From an uncultured Lachnospiraceae bacterium (GTDB lineage Bacteria; Bacillota; Clostridia; Lachnospirales; Lachnospiraceae), in the NCBI GenBank assembly GCA_946183625.1, contig CAMHCL010000021.1:1-18503 (forward strand): a DNA stretch of 18,503 nucleotides, read 5' to 3'. Under the pieces are notes generated by a model that was given only the letters and a program-made list of their open reading frames with translations, had not been told where the DNA came from and did no database searches. Shown one piece after another: positions 1-6,845 of this stretch (positions are counted from its first letter, which is position 1; each line of letters opens with the position of its first letter). Made by a program: the position numbers and the translations under genes.

Positions 1-1
1 T

Positions 2-862
2 AACTGTAAGGTAGAGAATTATAATTATGCTTATAATTCTGCTGTAATGAAAATGAGGCAGAAGAATATGCAATTTTCTGTGAATGATGCTCTGGACAAT
101 GAGCTGGATGAAGAAGCTATCATTGAGAGATATCGCATGGTTAATATTATCAATTATGCTATAGCAAATGATAAGGTGATTCCATATTTCCAGGGTATTC
201 ATGATAATAAGGAAGACAAGATCAGTCATTATGAGGCGCTTATGAGACTGGAAGGGGAGGATGGAAAGATTTACTTCCCAGGAAGCTTTCTGGATGTGGC
301 GCGATCATATGGAATCCTGTATGATACCATCTCCTTCATGATGATCAAGAAGGTATTTCAGATGTTTAAGGATTCTGAGGAGAAGTGTGTCAGCATCAAT
401 CTCGGGATAAGAGACATAAGGAACAAGGAAATAGTTGATTATATCTATGACTTCCTGACCACTGCTTCTAATCCAGATAAGTTTATATTTGAGCTTCTGG
501 AAAACGAAGATATAGATGATTATGATGAAATGACCCGTTTTGTTTCAAAGATTCATGAGCTGGGAGGAAGGATAGCTATTGATGATTTTGGTAGTGGCTT
601 CTCAAATCTGCAGCATGTAATAAGTCTTCAGATAGATGTACTGAAGATAGATGGATCATTAATCAGAAACTGTTTGGAAAACCCTGAAACGGAGAACCTT
701 CTGGCGCTTATTTCCACATGGAAGGGTTTTGCAAATCATAAGATAGATATAACGGCAGAATTTGTTGAGAATGAAGAGATACAGCAAAAACTTCTTCAGT
801 ACAATATTGATTATTCGCAGGGTTATCTCTTCTCAAAACCATCACCGGATATAGAATTGTAG
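2..862 (+). CDS. EAL-domain c-di-GMP phosphodiesterase, C-terminal part of a probable (degenerate) GGDEF-EAL protein; 5' end outside window
   Basis: Probable cytosolic enzyme that hydrolyses cyclic di-GMP to pGpG. The frame is open to the left edge, so the ATG at 47 is probably internal. The residues before the EAL domain (roughly YAYNSAVMKMRQKN) read like the last helix of a GGDEF domain, which suggests a GGDEF-EAL protein whose front lies outside. Numbering from ATG 47, the EAL domain covers about residues 32-268. The signature YEALMR has its Glu at 63. The other expected metal-binding and catalytic positions are present: N118 (SINLG), E149 (FELLE), D179-D180 (IDDFGSGFSN), K200 (LKIDGS), E238 (AEFVE) and Q258 (SQGYLFSKP). 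The domain is therefore probably active rather than a degenerate binder. The next gene starts 12 bases after the stop, and its ribosome binding site touches this stop codon, so the two are very likely co-translated. EAL identity is confident; the GGDEF tail is an inference. Confidence 0.9.
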   Translation, partial: NCKVENYNYAYNSAVMKMRQKNMQFSVNDALDNELDEEAIIERYRMVNIINYAIANDKVIPYFQGIHDNKEDKISHYEALMRLEGEDGKIYFPGSFLDVARSYGILYDTISFMMIKKVFQMFKDSEEKCVSINLGIRDIRNKEIVDYIYDFLTTASNPDKFIFELLENEDIDDYDEMTRFVSKIHELGGRIAIDDFGSGFSNLQHVISLQIDVLKIDGSLIRNCLENPETENLLALISTWKGFANHKIDITAEFVENEEIQQKLLQYNIDYSQGYLFSKPSPDIEL

Positions 863-874
863 GAGACCGGATTT

Positions 875-2626
875 ATGGTAAATAATGACAGAGAGTATTT
901 GGTTGGAATGATCGTTGGAGGCATATCCAACGAGTTCTCACAAGAAATCATAAAAGGTGCAATTAATGCTATTCCTAAGGGTAGCAATGTTAAGATGGTC
1001 ATACTCCCAGGAGAACTTATGAGAGAAGGGTTCATGGGAGATGATGTGATGCACTACCATAATCTCTATAACAGCACATATAACATGGGAAGCCTGGGCA
1101 ATCTGGACGGACTTATCATTGCCATGGGCAGTATGGGCTGGCAGTATCAGAGAAGTGAATTGCTTGATTTCCTGAAACAGTTTGATGGAATCAAGACTGT
1201 TCTTATTGCGTCTGATTTTGAAGGCTATACAAATGTAAATTATGATAACAAATCGGGTATAAGTGAGACTATTGATTGTCTCGTGAATATGTATGGATGC
1301 ACAAACATAGGCATGATAGGTGGCTATGAGCGTAATATGGATTCGGAACGCAGACGTATGATATTCAAGAAATGCCTGGAGGAGAATCATCTGGAATTTG
1401 ATGAAAATCTATATGCAGCATCCGATATGTCAGTTAATTCGGAAGAGGCTGCCAGAAAGCTGCTGGATAATAATCCTGAATTGCAGGCGGTTTTCTGTGT
1501 AAATGATGCAAGTGCTGTAGGTCTATACAATGTCCTGGAAGAGAGAGGCCTTAGGGCTGGAAGAGATATTTATGTTTTCGGTTTTGACAACACTCATATG
1601 GCTGCAGAGATGACTCCTACTCTGTCATCTATAGGTGCGGAATCGGTAACTCTCGGTCAGAAAGCAATGGAAGTAGTGCTCGCCAAGATCAATGGTCAGA
1701 AGGTTGATTCAGTAAATATTCCTACAAGACTGTATGGAAGGGAATCACTTAGATATGATAAATATGATTATTCTCTTAGTGACCTCAGCTTTATGAATAG
1801 AGAGCTTATAGACATGATGTTTGAGGATTGTTTCTATAGGTATTCCAATTCATATATTAATGATGAAGATGTAAATATTAAGAGACTGTTTAGTGAGATA
1901 TTCGGAAGAATGTTTGCCGGGCTCAGACGTCGTTATGTGGGTATTGAAGAATTCGAGACCATATCTAGAATGATTGATATATTTTTCGATAATGGTGCAC
2001 TTGAGTATACAGATGTATGGAAATTCCTCACAAGTGTTACAAGACTCCAGAATGGGATCAATAAGAAACAGCATCTTGTAGAAAATGTGTATATAAACAG
2101 GCTGTTCCTTAGAATGAAGGATGACGCCATACGTTCTCTGTCCAAAATGCGTATTGATGAACAGCATGAGAAGATACAGTTCAGAAGCAGACTCAGACAA
2201 TTTCTCATTAAAAATATGAATGACAATTTATCCTGCAAAGACTCCATTAATGAGATTATGAAAGCGCTGACAATTTTCAACGTGAATAATGCTGCTCTTT
2301 ACATGTTTGAAAAACCAATGTCAGATAAGGAAGTTCATGAAAGAAAGTATCCGGATCATATGCTGCTTAAGGGTGTGATTCGAGAGGGAGAATTCTACCG
2401 CATTTCTGAAGGAAAGCAGAATAGAAAACTACAGGATATATACATACAGAGGGTTAATAAAAGCTCGAATGTGGCATTCATATCTTTTCCGCTGTTCTAC
2501 AATGACATATTCTTTGGATTCCTGATATGTGAACTGACTGATGATATTTATGAGAAGGGTGACCTGATAGCAAATATAACCAGCTTGGCTATCAATAAAG
2601 CTTATAATAATGCTTCGGCAGAATAG
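875..2626 (+). CDS. LacI/periplasmic-binding-like sensor protein lacking a DNA-binding domain, with C-terminal GAF-like region
   Basis: A 583-residue probable cytosolic sensor; no signal peptide or membrane segment is visible. Residues about 7-295 match the ligand-binding half of LacI/GalR repressors: it opens with LVGMIVGGISNEFSQEIIKG, followed by NYDNKSG near 122-128, the FCVNDASAVGL segment near 207-217 and the VFGFDNT strand near 234-240. The N-terminal helix-turn-helix of true repressors is absent; the protein starts directly at the first beta strand. Residues about 300-430 look helical and unrecognised. Residues about 440-583 resemble a GAF-type sensory fold, ending in a FISFPLFYNDIFFGFLICEL strand pair. 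Related architectures in clostridia often continue into a GGDEF domain, but this one stops. AGGAG at 861-865 overlaps the stop of the EAL gene and fixes the start. The pairing suggests it feeds ligand information to c-di-GMP signalling, possibly by binding the EAL protein. Ligand unknown; the GAF call is tentative. Confidence 0.8.
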   Translation: MVNNDREYLVGMIVGGISNEFSQEIIKGAINAIPKGSNVKMVILPGELMREGFMGDDVMHYHNLYNSTYNMGSLGNLDGLIIAMGSMGWQYQRSELLDFLKQFDGIKTVLIASDFEGYTNVNYDNKSGISETIDCLVNMYGCTNIGMIGGYERNMDSERRRMIFKKCLEENHLEFDENLYAASDMSVNSEEAARKLLDNNPELQAVFCVNDASAVGLYNVLEERGLRAGRDIYVFGFDNTHMAAEMTPTLSSIGAESVTLGQKAMEVVLAKINGQKVDSVNIPTRLYGRESLRYDKYDYSLSDLSFMNRELIDMMFEDCFYRYSNSYINDEDVNIKRLFSEIFGRMFAGLRRRYVGIEEFETISRMIDIFFDNGALEYTDVWKFLTSVTRLQNGINKKQHLVENVYINRLFLRMKDDAIRSLSKMRIDEQHEKIQFRSRLRQFLIKNMNDNLSCKDSINEIMKALTIFNVNNAALYMFEKPMSDKEVHERKYPDHMLLKGVIREGEFYRISEGKQNRKLQDIYIQRVNKSSNVAFISFPLFYNDIFFGFLICELTDDIYEKGDLIANITSLAINKAYNNASAE

Positions 2627-2661
2627 AGGATTTGTGATAATTCAGATTATGTGAGGACGAG

Positions 2662-3141
2662 ATGATGTCTGAAATTGATAGATTAAAAGAGGTTGTGGAG
2701 AGACTCAGGGCGGAGGATGGTTGTCCCTGGGATAAGGTGCAGACTCACAGCAGTCTTAAACCTACATGTATAGAAGAGGCGGCAGAGGTTATATGCGGCA
2801 TCAATATACTTGATGAAACAGGTGATCCTGAGAATCTTAAGGAGGAGTTGGGAGATCTGCTTCTGCAGGTGATGTTCCACGCAGTAATTGCAGAAGAGGA
2901 AGGGCTCTTTTCTTTTGAAGATGTGGCGAAGGTGGTTTCTGATAAAATGATCAGGCGACATCCACACGTTTTCTCCCAGGTTCATTACGAATCCGATGAG
3001 GCCAGACGAGCAGACTGGGAGGAAATCAAGAAGGTTGAGAAGGAAGGCAAGGAGTGGCAGGAACCTTATCTTAAGGCTGCCATGAATGAAGCGTCGGAGC
3101 TTATAGACAGAGCGAAGGCGAGAAAGGGGTATGATCAATGA
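2662..3141 (+). CDS. mazG: MazG-family nucleoside triphosphate pyrophosphohydrolase
   Basis: Cytosolic enzyme of the all-alpha NTP pyrophosphohydrolase superfamily, which cleaves (d)NTPs to NMP and pyrophosphate; a house-cleaning role against non-canonical nucleotides is usual for the family. The opening LRAEDGCPWDKVQTHSSL is a hallmark of MazG. The Mg-binding helices follow with EEAAE at residues 38-42 and EELGD at 61-65, and then IRRHPHVF near 97-104. At 159 residues it is a single-domain version; E. coli MazG is about 263 residues with two repeated domains. Two ATGs lie side by side at 2662 and 2665. GAGG at 2653-2656 gives 5 or 8 bases of spacing, so the second is equally plausible. The last codon and stop overlap the next start (ATGA at 3138-3141), which implies translational coupling. 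No mazEF toxin-antitoxin genes are adjacent. Confidence 0.93.
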   Translation: MMSEIDRLKEVVERLRAEDGCPWDKVQTHSSLKPTCIEEAAEVICGINILDETGDPENLKEELGDLLLQVMFHAVIAEEEGLFSFEDVAKVVSDKMIRRHPHVFSQVHYESDEARRADWEEIKKVEKEGKEWQEPYLKAAMNEASELIDRAKARKGYDQ

Positions 3142-3635
3142 GCCAGTTACAGATAAGACAGAGGGTGGTGTCCTTTAGGCCGACTTATGATATATATGAT
3201 TCCAATGGGCAAGCCAAATATTTCGTCAAAGCTGCTTTTATGGAAGGACATTATAGAACCAGAATTTATGATAAGGCTACCGGCCGCGAGCTAGGCTATA
3301 TTCGTGAGAATGTCTTTCGGTTACTTAGAGAATATGAGATTTATATTGGCGGAAACTACATGGGCAAGATCAAGGAACAGTTTGAATTTGGTTATCCCAG
3401 ATACAACATAGATTACAAGGGCTGGAGACTTGAAGGAGATTATATGAGGTGGGACTATAATATTTACGAAGGTGCCAGACTTGTTGTCTCGATTGAGAAG
3501 AAACTGCTGGCTTGGGGAGATACTTATATTCTGGATTTTGAAAATGACATGGATGAGTTACCTGCACTTATGGTTGCCATAGCTATTGATAGTGCCAGAG
3601 AAACTGAGACAAACCAGAGGAATACACTGTTTTAA
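3138..3635 (+). CDS. LURP-one-related / YxjI-like family protein
   Basis: A 165-residue protein of the LURP-one-related family (Tubby-like fold, formerly DUF567; Bacillus YxjI is a relative). Recognition rests on the alternating beta-strand pattern: a start like LQIRQRVVSFRPTYDIYDSNG, then a conserved rise through a RIYDKATGRELGYI strand near 42-55, and later strands such as NIYEGARLVVSIEKK and DTYILDF. The family has no established enzymatic role; the fold is similar to phospholipid scramblases and tubby proteins, so membrane or lipid association is possible but unproven here. No signal peptide or transmembrane segment is visible. Its ATG overlaps the mazG stop by four bases, and no strong separate Shine-Dalgarno sequence is evident, so translation probably depends on mazG readthrough. 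Family call is reasonably sure; function unknown. Confidence 0.75.
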   Translation: MSQLQIRQRVVSFRPTYDIYDSNGQAKYFVKAAFMEGHYRTRIYDKATGRELGYIRENVFRLLREYEIYIGGNYMGKIKEQFEFGYPRYNIDYKGWRLEGDYMRWDYNIYEGARLVVSIEKKLLAWGDTYILDFENDMDELPALMVAIAIDSARETETNQRNTLF

Positions 3636-3665
3636 ATATAAAGAAACAAAGGAGACAAGTTAAAA

Positions 3666-4142
3666 ATGGAATTTACAATCGATACATTTTCACAGTTTGA
3701 CAAGAAATGGGCTCTGCTTACAGCAGGTAATAAGGATAATTTTAATTCTATGACTATCAGCTGGGGTGGCACAGGAACTCTCTGGGGGAAGCCGGTAGCT
3801 ACAACATATGTCAGAACCTCCAGATACACACATGAATTTATGGATGATAATGATTACTTTACTATCAGCTTTTATCCGGAAGATATGAAGCAGATACTTG
3901 GGGTGTTCGGTTCTAAATCTGGAAGAGATATAGATAAGATGCATTATGAGGGTCTTACTGCTAAGGAAGCTGGAGAGTCAGTTACATTTGAAGAAGCTGA
4001 ACTTACATTGGTATGTAAGAAACTCTTTAAGCAGAAGCTTGATCTGGCGAATATACCTGCGGATGTAGTGGATGCATTTTACAGTTCGGACGCGCCACAT
4101 GATATGTACATAGGTGAAGTTGTGGAGATAATCAAGAAATAA
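3666..4142 (+). CDS. Flavin reductase-like (FMN-binding split-barrel) domain protein
   Basis: A 158-residue protein matching the flavin reductase-like family, which binds FMN on a split beta-barrel and, in characterised members, transfers electrons from NAD(P)H or ferredoxin-type donors to flavin or small substrates. Visible features are the N-terminal strand WALLTAGNKDNFNSMTISWG near residues 15-34 (the usual phosphate- and flavin-contacting segment), followed by GKPVATTYVRTSRYTHEFM near 41-59 and YFTISFY near 64-70, then KSGRDIDK near 84-91. The length is normal for the short clostridial members. AAAGGAG at 3648-3654 lies 11 bases before the ATG, a slightly long spacing. Electron donor and substrate cannot be read from the sequence. 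Proximity to the iron-sulfur flavoprotein-like gene at 6120 in the same gene set is suggestive only. Confidence 0.82.
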   Translation: MEFTIDTFSQFDKKWALLTAGNKDNFNSMTISWGGTGTLWGKPVATTYVRTSRYTHEFMDDNDYFTISFYPEDMKQILGVFGSKSGRDIDKMHYEGLTAKEAGESVTFEEAELTLVCKKLFKQKLDLANIPADVVDAFYSSDAPHDMYIGEVVEIIKK

Positions 4143-4165
4143 AAAAGCATTTACGGGGGTACATT

Positions 4166-5188
4166 ATGGAAAGAAATCATGAGGTTACAACCAGTGGCCT
4201 TTTGCTGGATGAGAAGGGCGAACTCAGGGAACCTGGATGGTCAAGAAGTCTTATACAGAAGTACGACAGGGATATGATAAAGGCTCCGAAGTGGAGAATA
4301 AAGGAATGGGATTATTATCTTGTTCTCAGCGATTCCTTCGCCGGTGCTTTTACTATATCTGATGATGGATATATCGGTCTGCAGTCCGTATCACTTCTGG
4401 AGTTTGGGGACAAGCCATGGGAACATACTGAGACTGTGTTAAATGGATTTCCTATGGGAAGGATAGGACTTCCGAGTGACTCCGGAGAGGGATCGACTAA
4501 GTATGCTGATAAGAGACTCAAGATGAAGTTTGATGTGGGTAAGGGCTGCCGCCGCATCAGATGTAAATTCGAAGATTTCTATGAGGGTAAGCCTTTTGAG
4601 TGTAATATCATGCTGAAGCAGCCTGCAATGGATTCTATGGTCATCGCTACACCGTGGGATAAGAAGCATGCATTTTATTATAATCAGAAGATCAACACCA
4701 TGCGTGCCAGTGGTTATATGAAGTTTGATGACAAGATCTATACATTTGATCCGAGAACTGATTTTGGAACACTGGACTGGGGCAGAGGTGTGTGGACTTA
4801 TGATAATACCTGGTTATGGGGTTCTGGAAATGCTGATATTAACGGAAACAGCTTTGGTTTCAATATAGGCTATGGCTTTGGAAATACCACTGCAGCCACG
4901 GAAAATGTGGTATTCTATAATGGAAAGGCGCATAAGCTGGATGATGTAGAGTTCCATATCCCGGATAATATCATGGATAAGTGGACCTTTACTTCCTCCG
5001 ATGGAAGATTTGAGATGGAATTCATTCCTGTTCTGGACAGGGCTGCCTGTCTTGATTATAAGCTGATAGTATCTGATCAGCATCAGGTATTCGGCCGAAT
5101 GACAGGCAAGGCTGTTCTGGATGATGGAACAGTTGTTGAGGTGAAGGATATGATGTGCTTTGCCGAGAAGGTTCATAATAGGTATTAA
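4166..5188 (+). CDS. DUF2804 domain protein
   Basis: A 340-residue protein that I recognise as DUF2804, a family found in both actinobacteria and clostridia with no settled function. The typical opening (TTSGLLLDEKGELREPGWSR, residues 9-28) and the Trp/Gly-rich core DFGTLDWGRGVWTYDNTWLW near 199-218 are present, followed by GFNIGYGFGNTTAATENVVF near 231-250. The composition is that of an all-beta, barrel-like protein. There is no signal peptide or membrane helix, so it is probably cytosolic. An unusual ribosome binding stretch, GGGGG at 4154-4158, precedes the ATG by seven bases. It sits between the flavin reductase-like and HAD genes, with gaps of 23 and 33 bases, consistent with an operon. 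Enzymatic activity is unknown. Confidence 0.75.
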   Translation: MERNHEVTTSGLLLDEKGELREPGWSRSLIQKYDRDMIKAPKWRIKEWDYYLVLSDSFAGAFTISDDGYIGLQSVSLLEFGDKPWEHTETVLNGFPMGRIGLPSDSGEGSTKYADKRLKMKFDVGKGCRRIRCKFEDFYEGKPFECNIMLKQPAMDSMVIATPWDKKHAFYYNQKINTMRASGYMKFDDKIYTFDPRTDFGTLDWGRGVWTYDNTWLWGSGNADINGNSFGFNIGYGFGNTTAATENVVFYNGKAHKLDDVEFHIPDNIMDKWTFTSSDGRFEMEFIPVLDRAACLDYKLIVSDQHQVFGRMTGKAVLDDGTVVEVKDMMCFAEKVHNRY

Positions 5189-5221
5189 AGATCGTGTAAA
5201 GACTAGAAATATGGAGGATTT

Positions 5222-6091
5222 ATGGAGAAAGCATCTAGAGATACTGTACTTGCCGTATGTTATGATTTTGATAAAACCCTGTCGCCCACAGACATGCAGG
5301 CTCAGGGATACATTCAGTCTGTAGGCTATGACGTTGAAGAGTTTTGGAAGAAGACGAATTACCTGGCGGAAGCCAATAATATGGACGGAAATCTGGCATA
5401 TATGTATGTCATGATGGATGAGGCCAGAGGTCGACTTATCTTCAATAGAGAGAAGCTGGAGGAGTATGGAAGTAAGGTTACATTATTTCCCGGAGTTGAG
5501 AGCTGGTTCGACAGGATCAATGCCTACGGCGAGAAAAAGGGAATTACAGTAGAACATTACATCATTTCATCCGGACTTAAGGAAATGATCGATGGAACTG
5601 ATATAGCTAAGCGTGGCGTGTTCAAGAAGGTGTATGCCAGCAGCTTCTATTATGATGACAGAGGCATGGCTATATGGCCGGCACAGGTGATCAATTATAC
5701 CAATAAGACCCAGTTCCTCTTCAGAATTGAGAAGGGGGTTCTGGATATAAATGACGATAAGGTAAATGATTATTTTGAACCGGAGAATATGAGAGTTCCT
5801 TTCAGAAATATGGTTTATATCGGAGACAGTGACACTGATATTCCTTGCATGAAGCTTGTGAATATCAACGGTGGTCATGCCATAGGTGTTTATAATCCAG
5901 TGAATCAGAAGAAGGAAAGAGTGTACAAGATGCTGAAGGATAATCGCATCAGATACTTCGCACCTGCCGATTATTCCGAAGGTTCAGAGATGGAAGAGCT
6001 GCTTATGGCAATCGTAGATAAGACTGCATCCTATGAAAGACTTGAGGATAAGCATGTGAAAGATATGCATGAAATGCTGGGCAATATATAA
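5222..6091 (+). CDS. HAD-superfamily hydrolase (phosphoserine phosphatase-like subclass)
   Basis: A 289-residue cytosolic HAD phosphohydrolase. All four motifs can be seen: motif I CYDFDKTLSP with the nucleophile D15 and general acid D17; motif II IISSG with S116 or S117; motif III Lys within NYTNKTQ (K162); and motif IV YIGDSDTDIP with D202 and D206. The helical stretch between motifs I and II (about residues 25-90) is a type-1 cap. Family members of this length in clostridia are annotated only as haloacid dehalogenase-like hydrolases, and the substrate, presumably a small phosphomonoester, cannot be inferred. GGAGG at 5213-5217, four bases before the ATG, supports this start; an ATG at 5211 would include the ribosome binding site and is not preferred. 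The next gene follows after 28 bases. Confidence 0.88.
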   Translation: MEKASRDTVLAVCYDFDKTLSPTDMQAQGYIQSVGYDVEEFWKKTNYLAEANNMDGNLAYMYVMMDEARGRLIFNREKLEEYGSKVTLFPGVESWFDRINAYGEKKGITVEHYIISSGLKEMIDGTDIAKRGVFKKVYASSFYYDDRGMAIWPAQVINYTNKTQFLFRIEKGVLDINDDKVNDYFEPENMRVPFRNMVYIGDSDTDIPCMKLVNINGGHAIGVYNPVNQKKERVYKMLKDNRIRYFAPADYSEGSEMEELLMAIVDKTASYERLEDKHVKDMHEMLGNI

Positions 6092-6119
6092 TATGGGGTG
6101 AAATATGAGGAGGTAGCTT

Positions 6120-6767
6120 ATGTCTAAGGTTTTATTATTAAATGGAAGTCCGAATCCGGGTGGGTGTACCGCAACGGCACTTCACGAAATGATAGATATA
6201 TTCACAAATGAAGGCGTTGAGACAGAAATCATTCAGGTGGGAATAAAGCCTATCAGAGGCTGTACAACCTGTGGCGCCTGTGATAACAATGGCAAATGTA
6301 TATTTGACGATCTGGTAAATGAAGTGGCTCCAAAGTTTGAAGTGGCAGATGGATTGGTAGTTGGAAGTCCTGTATTTTACGGATCACCTAATGGTACTTT
6401 ACTTTCTTTTCTGGACAGGCTGTTCTACAGTACTACATTTTCAAAGCATATGAAGGTTGGCGCAGCTGTGGTCAGCTGTAGAAGAGGTGGTAATACTGCA
6501 AGCTTTGATGTGCTGAATAAATATTTTACCATCAGTGGAATGCCTGTAGCATCCAGTACATATTGGAATCAGGTTCATGGATTTACGGCTGAGGATGTAA
6601 AGAAGGATTTAGAAGGTCTTCAGACCATGAGGAATCTGGCAAGAAATATGGTATTCCTGATGAAGGCTATAGAGGATGCCAAGGAGAGATATGGATATCC
6701 TGAAGTTGAGAGAGATGCATTTACCAGCTTCCATGATGGAAAGAAAGATAGTTTTATATTTGGTTAG
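6120..6767 (+). CDS. Flavodoxin-fold NADPH-dependent FMN reductase with iron-sulfur flavoprotein-type cysteine motif
   Basis: A 215-residue flavodoxin-like protein. The N-terminal strand and FMN phosphate loop (LLLNGSPNPGGCTAT, residues 5-19) and the SPVFYGSPNGTLLSFLDR segment near 83-100 are typical of the FMN reductase/flavodoxin family. A compact cysteine motif, CX2CX2CX5C at C48, C51, C54 and C60, matches the 4Fe-4S motif of iron-sulfur flavoproteins first described in methanogens (CX2CX2CX4-7C). It may therefore hold both FMN and a 4Fe-4S cluster and act as a soluble electron carrier or reduce small oxidants such as O2 or H2O2, which is known for the family but not shown here. The strong site GAGGAGG at 6108-6114 precedes the ATG. 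It is the last gene of the left gene set; the terminator begins 19 bases after its stop. Confidence 0.85.
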   Translation: MSKVLLLNGSPNPGGCTATALHEMIDIFTNEGVETEIIQVGIKPIRGCTTCGACDNNGKCIFDDLVNEVAPKFEVADGLVVGSPVFYGSPNGTLLSFLDRLFYSTTFSKHMKVGAAVVSCRRGGNTASFDVLNKYFTISGMPVASSTYWNQVHGFTAEDVKKDLEGLQTMRNLARNMVFLMKAIEDAKERYGYPEVERDAFTSFHDGKKDSFIFG

Positions 6768-6785
6768 ATAAAGAGTCAAAAAATA

Positions 6786-6823
6786 AGAGCTTGTCCATAT
6801 GATATGGACAAGCTCTATTTTTT
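6786..6823. terminator. Bidirectional intrinsic terminator between convergent genes
   Basis: A perfect inverted repeat, AGAGCTTGTCCAT at 6786-6798 paired with ATGGACAAGCTCT at 6804-6816, forms a stem that can extend to about 14 base pairs with a three-base loop. On the + strand it is followed by six T (6818-6823). On the - strand the stem is followed by the complement of six A (6778-6783). It can therefore stop the left gene set (ending at 6767) and the convergent glnA gene (ending at 6846). Confidence 0.93.
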
Positions 6824-6845
6824 CGGATCGTTAACCCGCTATTTT

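Noticed and set aside
938..2280. Several long open frames on the - strand inside the LacI-like gene
   Set aside because: They are shadow frames: no recognisable domains, no ribosome binding sites, and the + strand protein has clear family motifs.
2662..3141. MazG considered as part of a toxin-antitoxin locus
   Set aside because: Neither mazE/mazF nor other toxin-like genes are adjacent; the neighbours are a LURP-one-like gene and a signalling gene.
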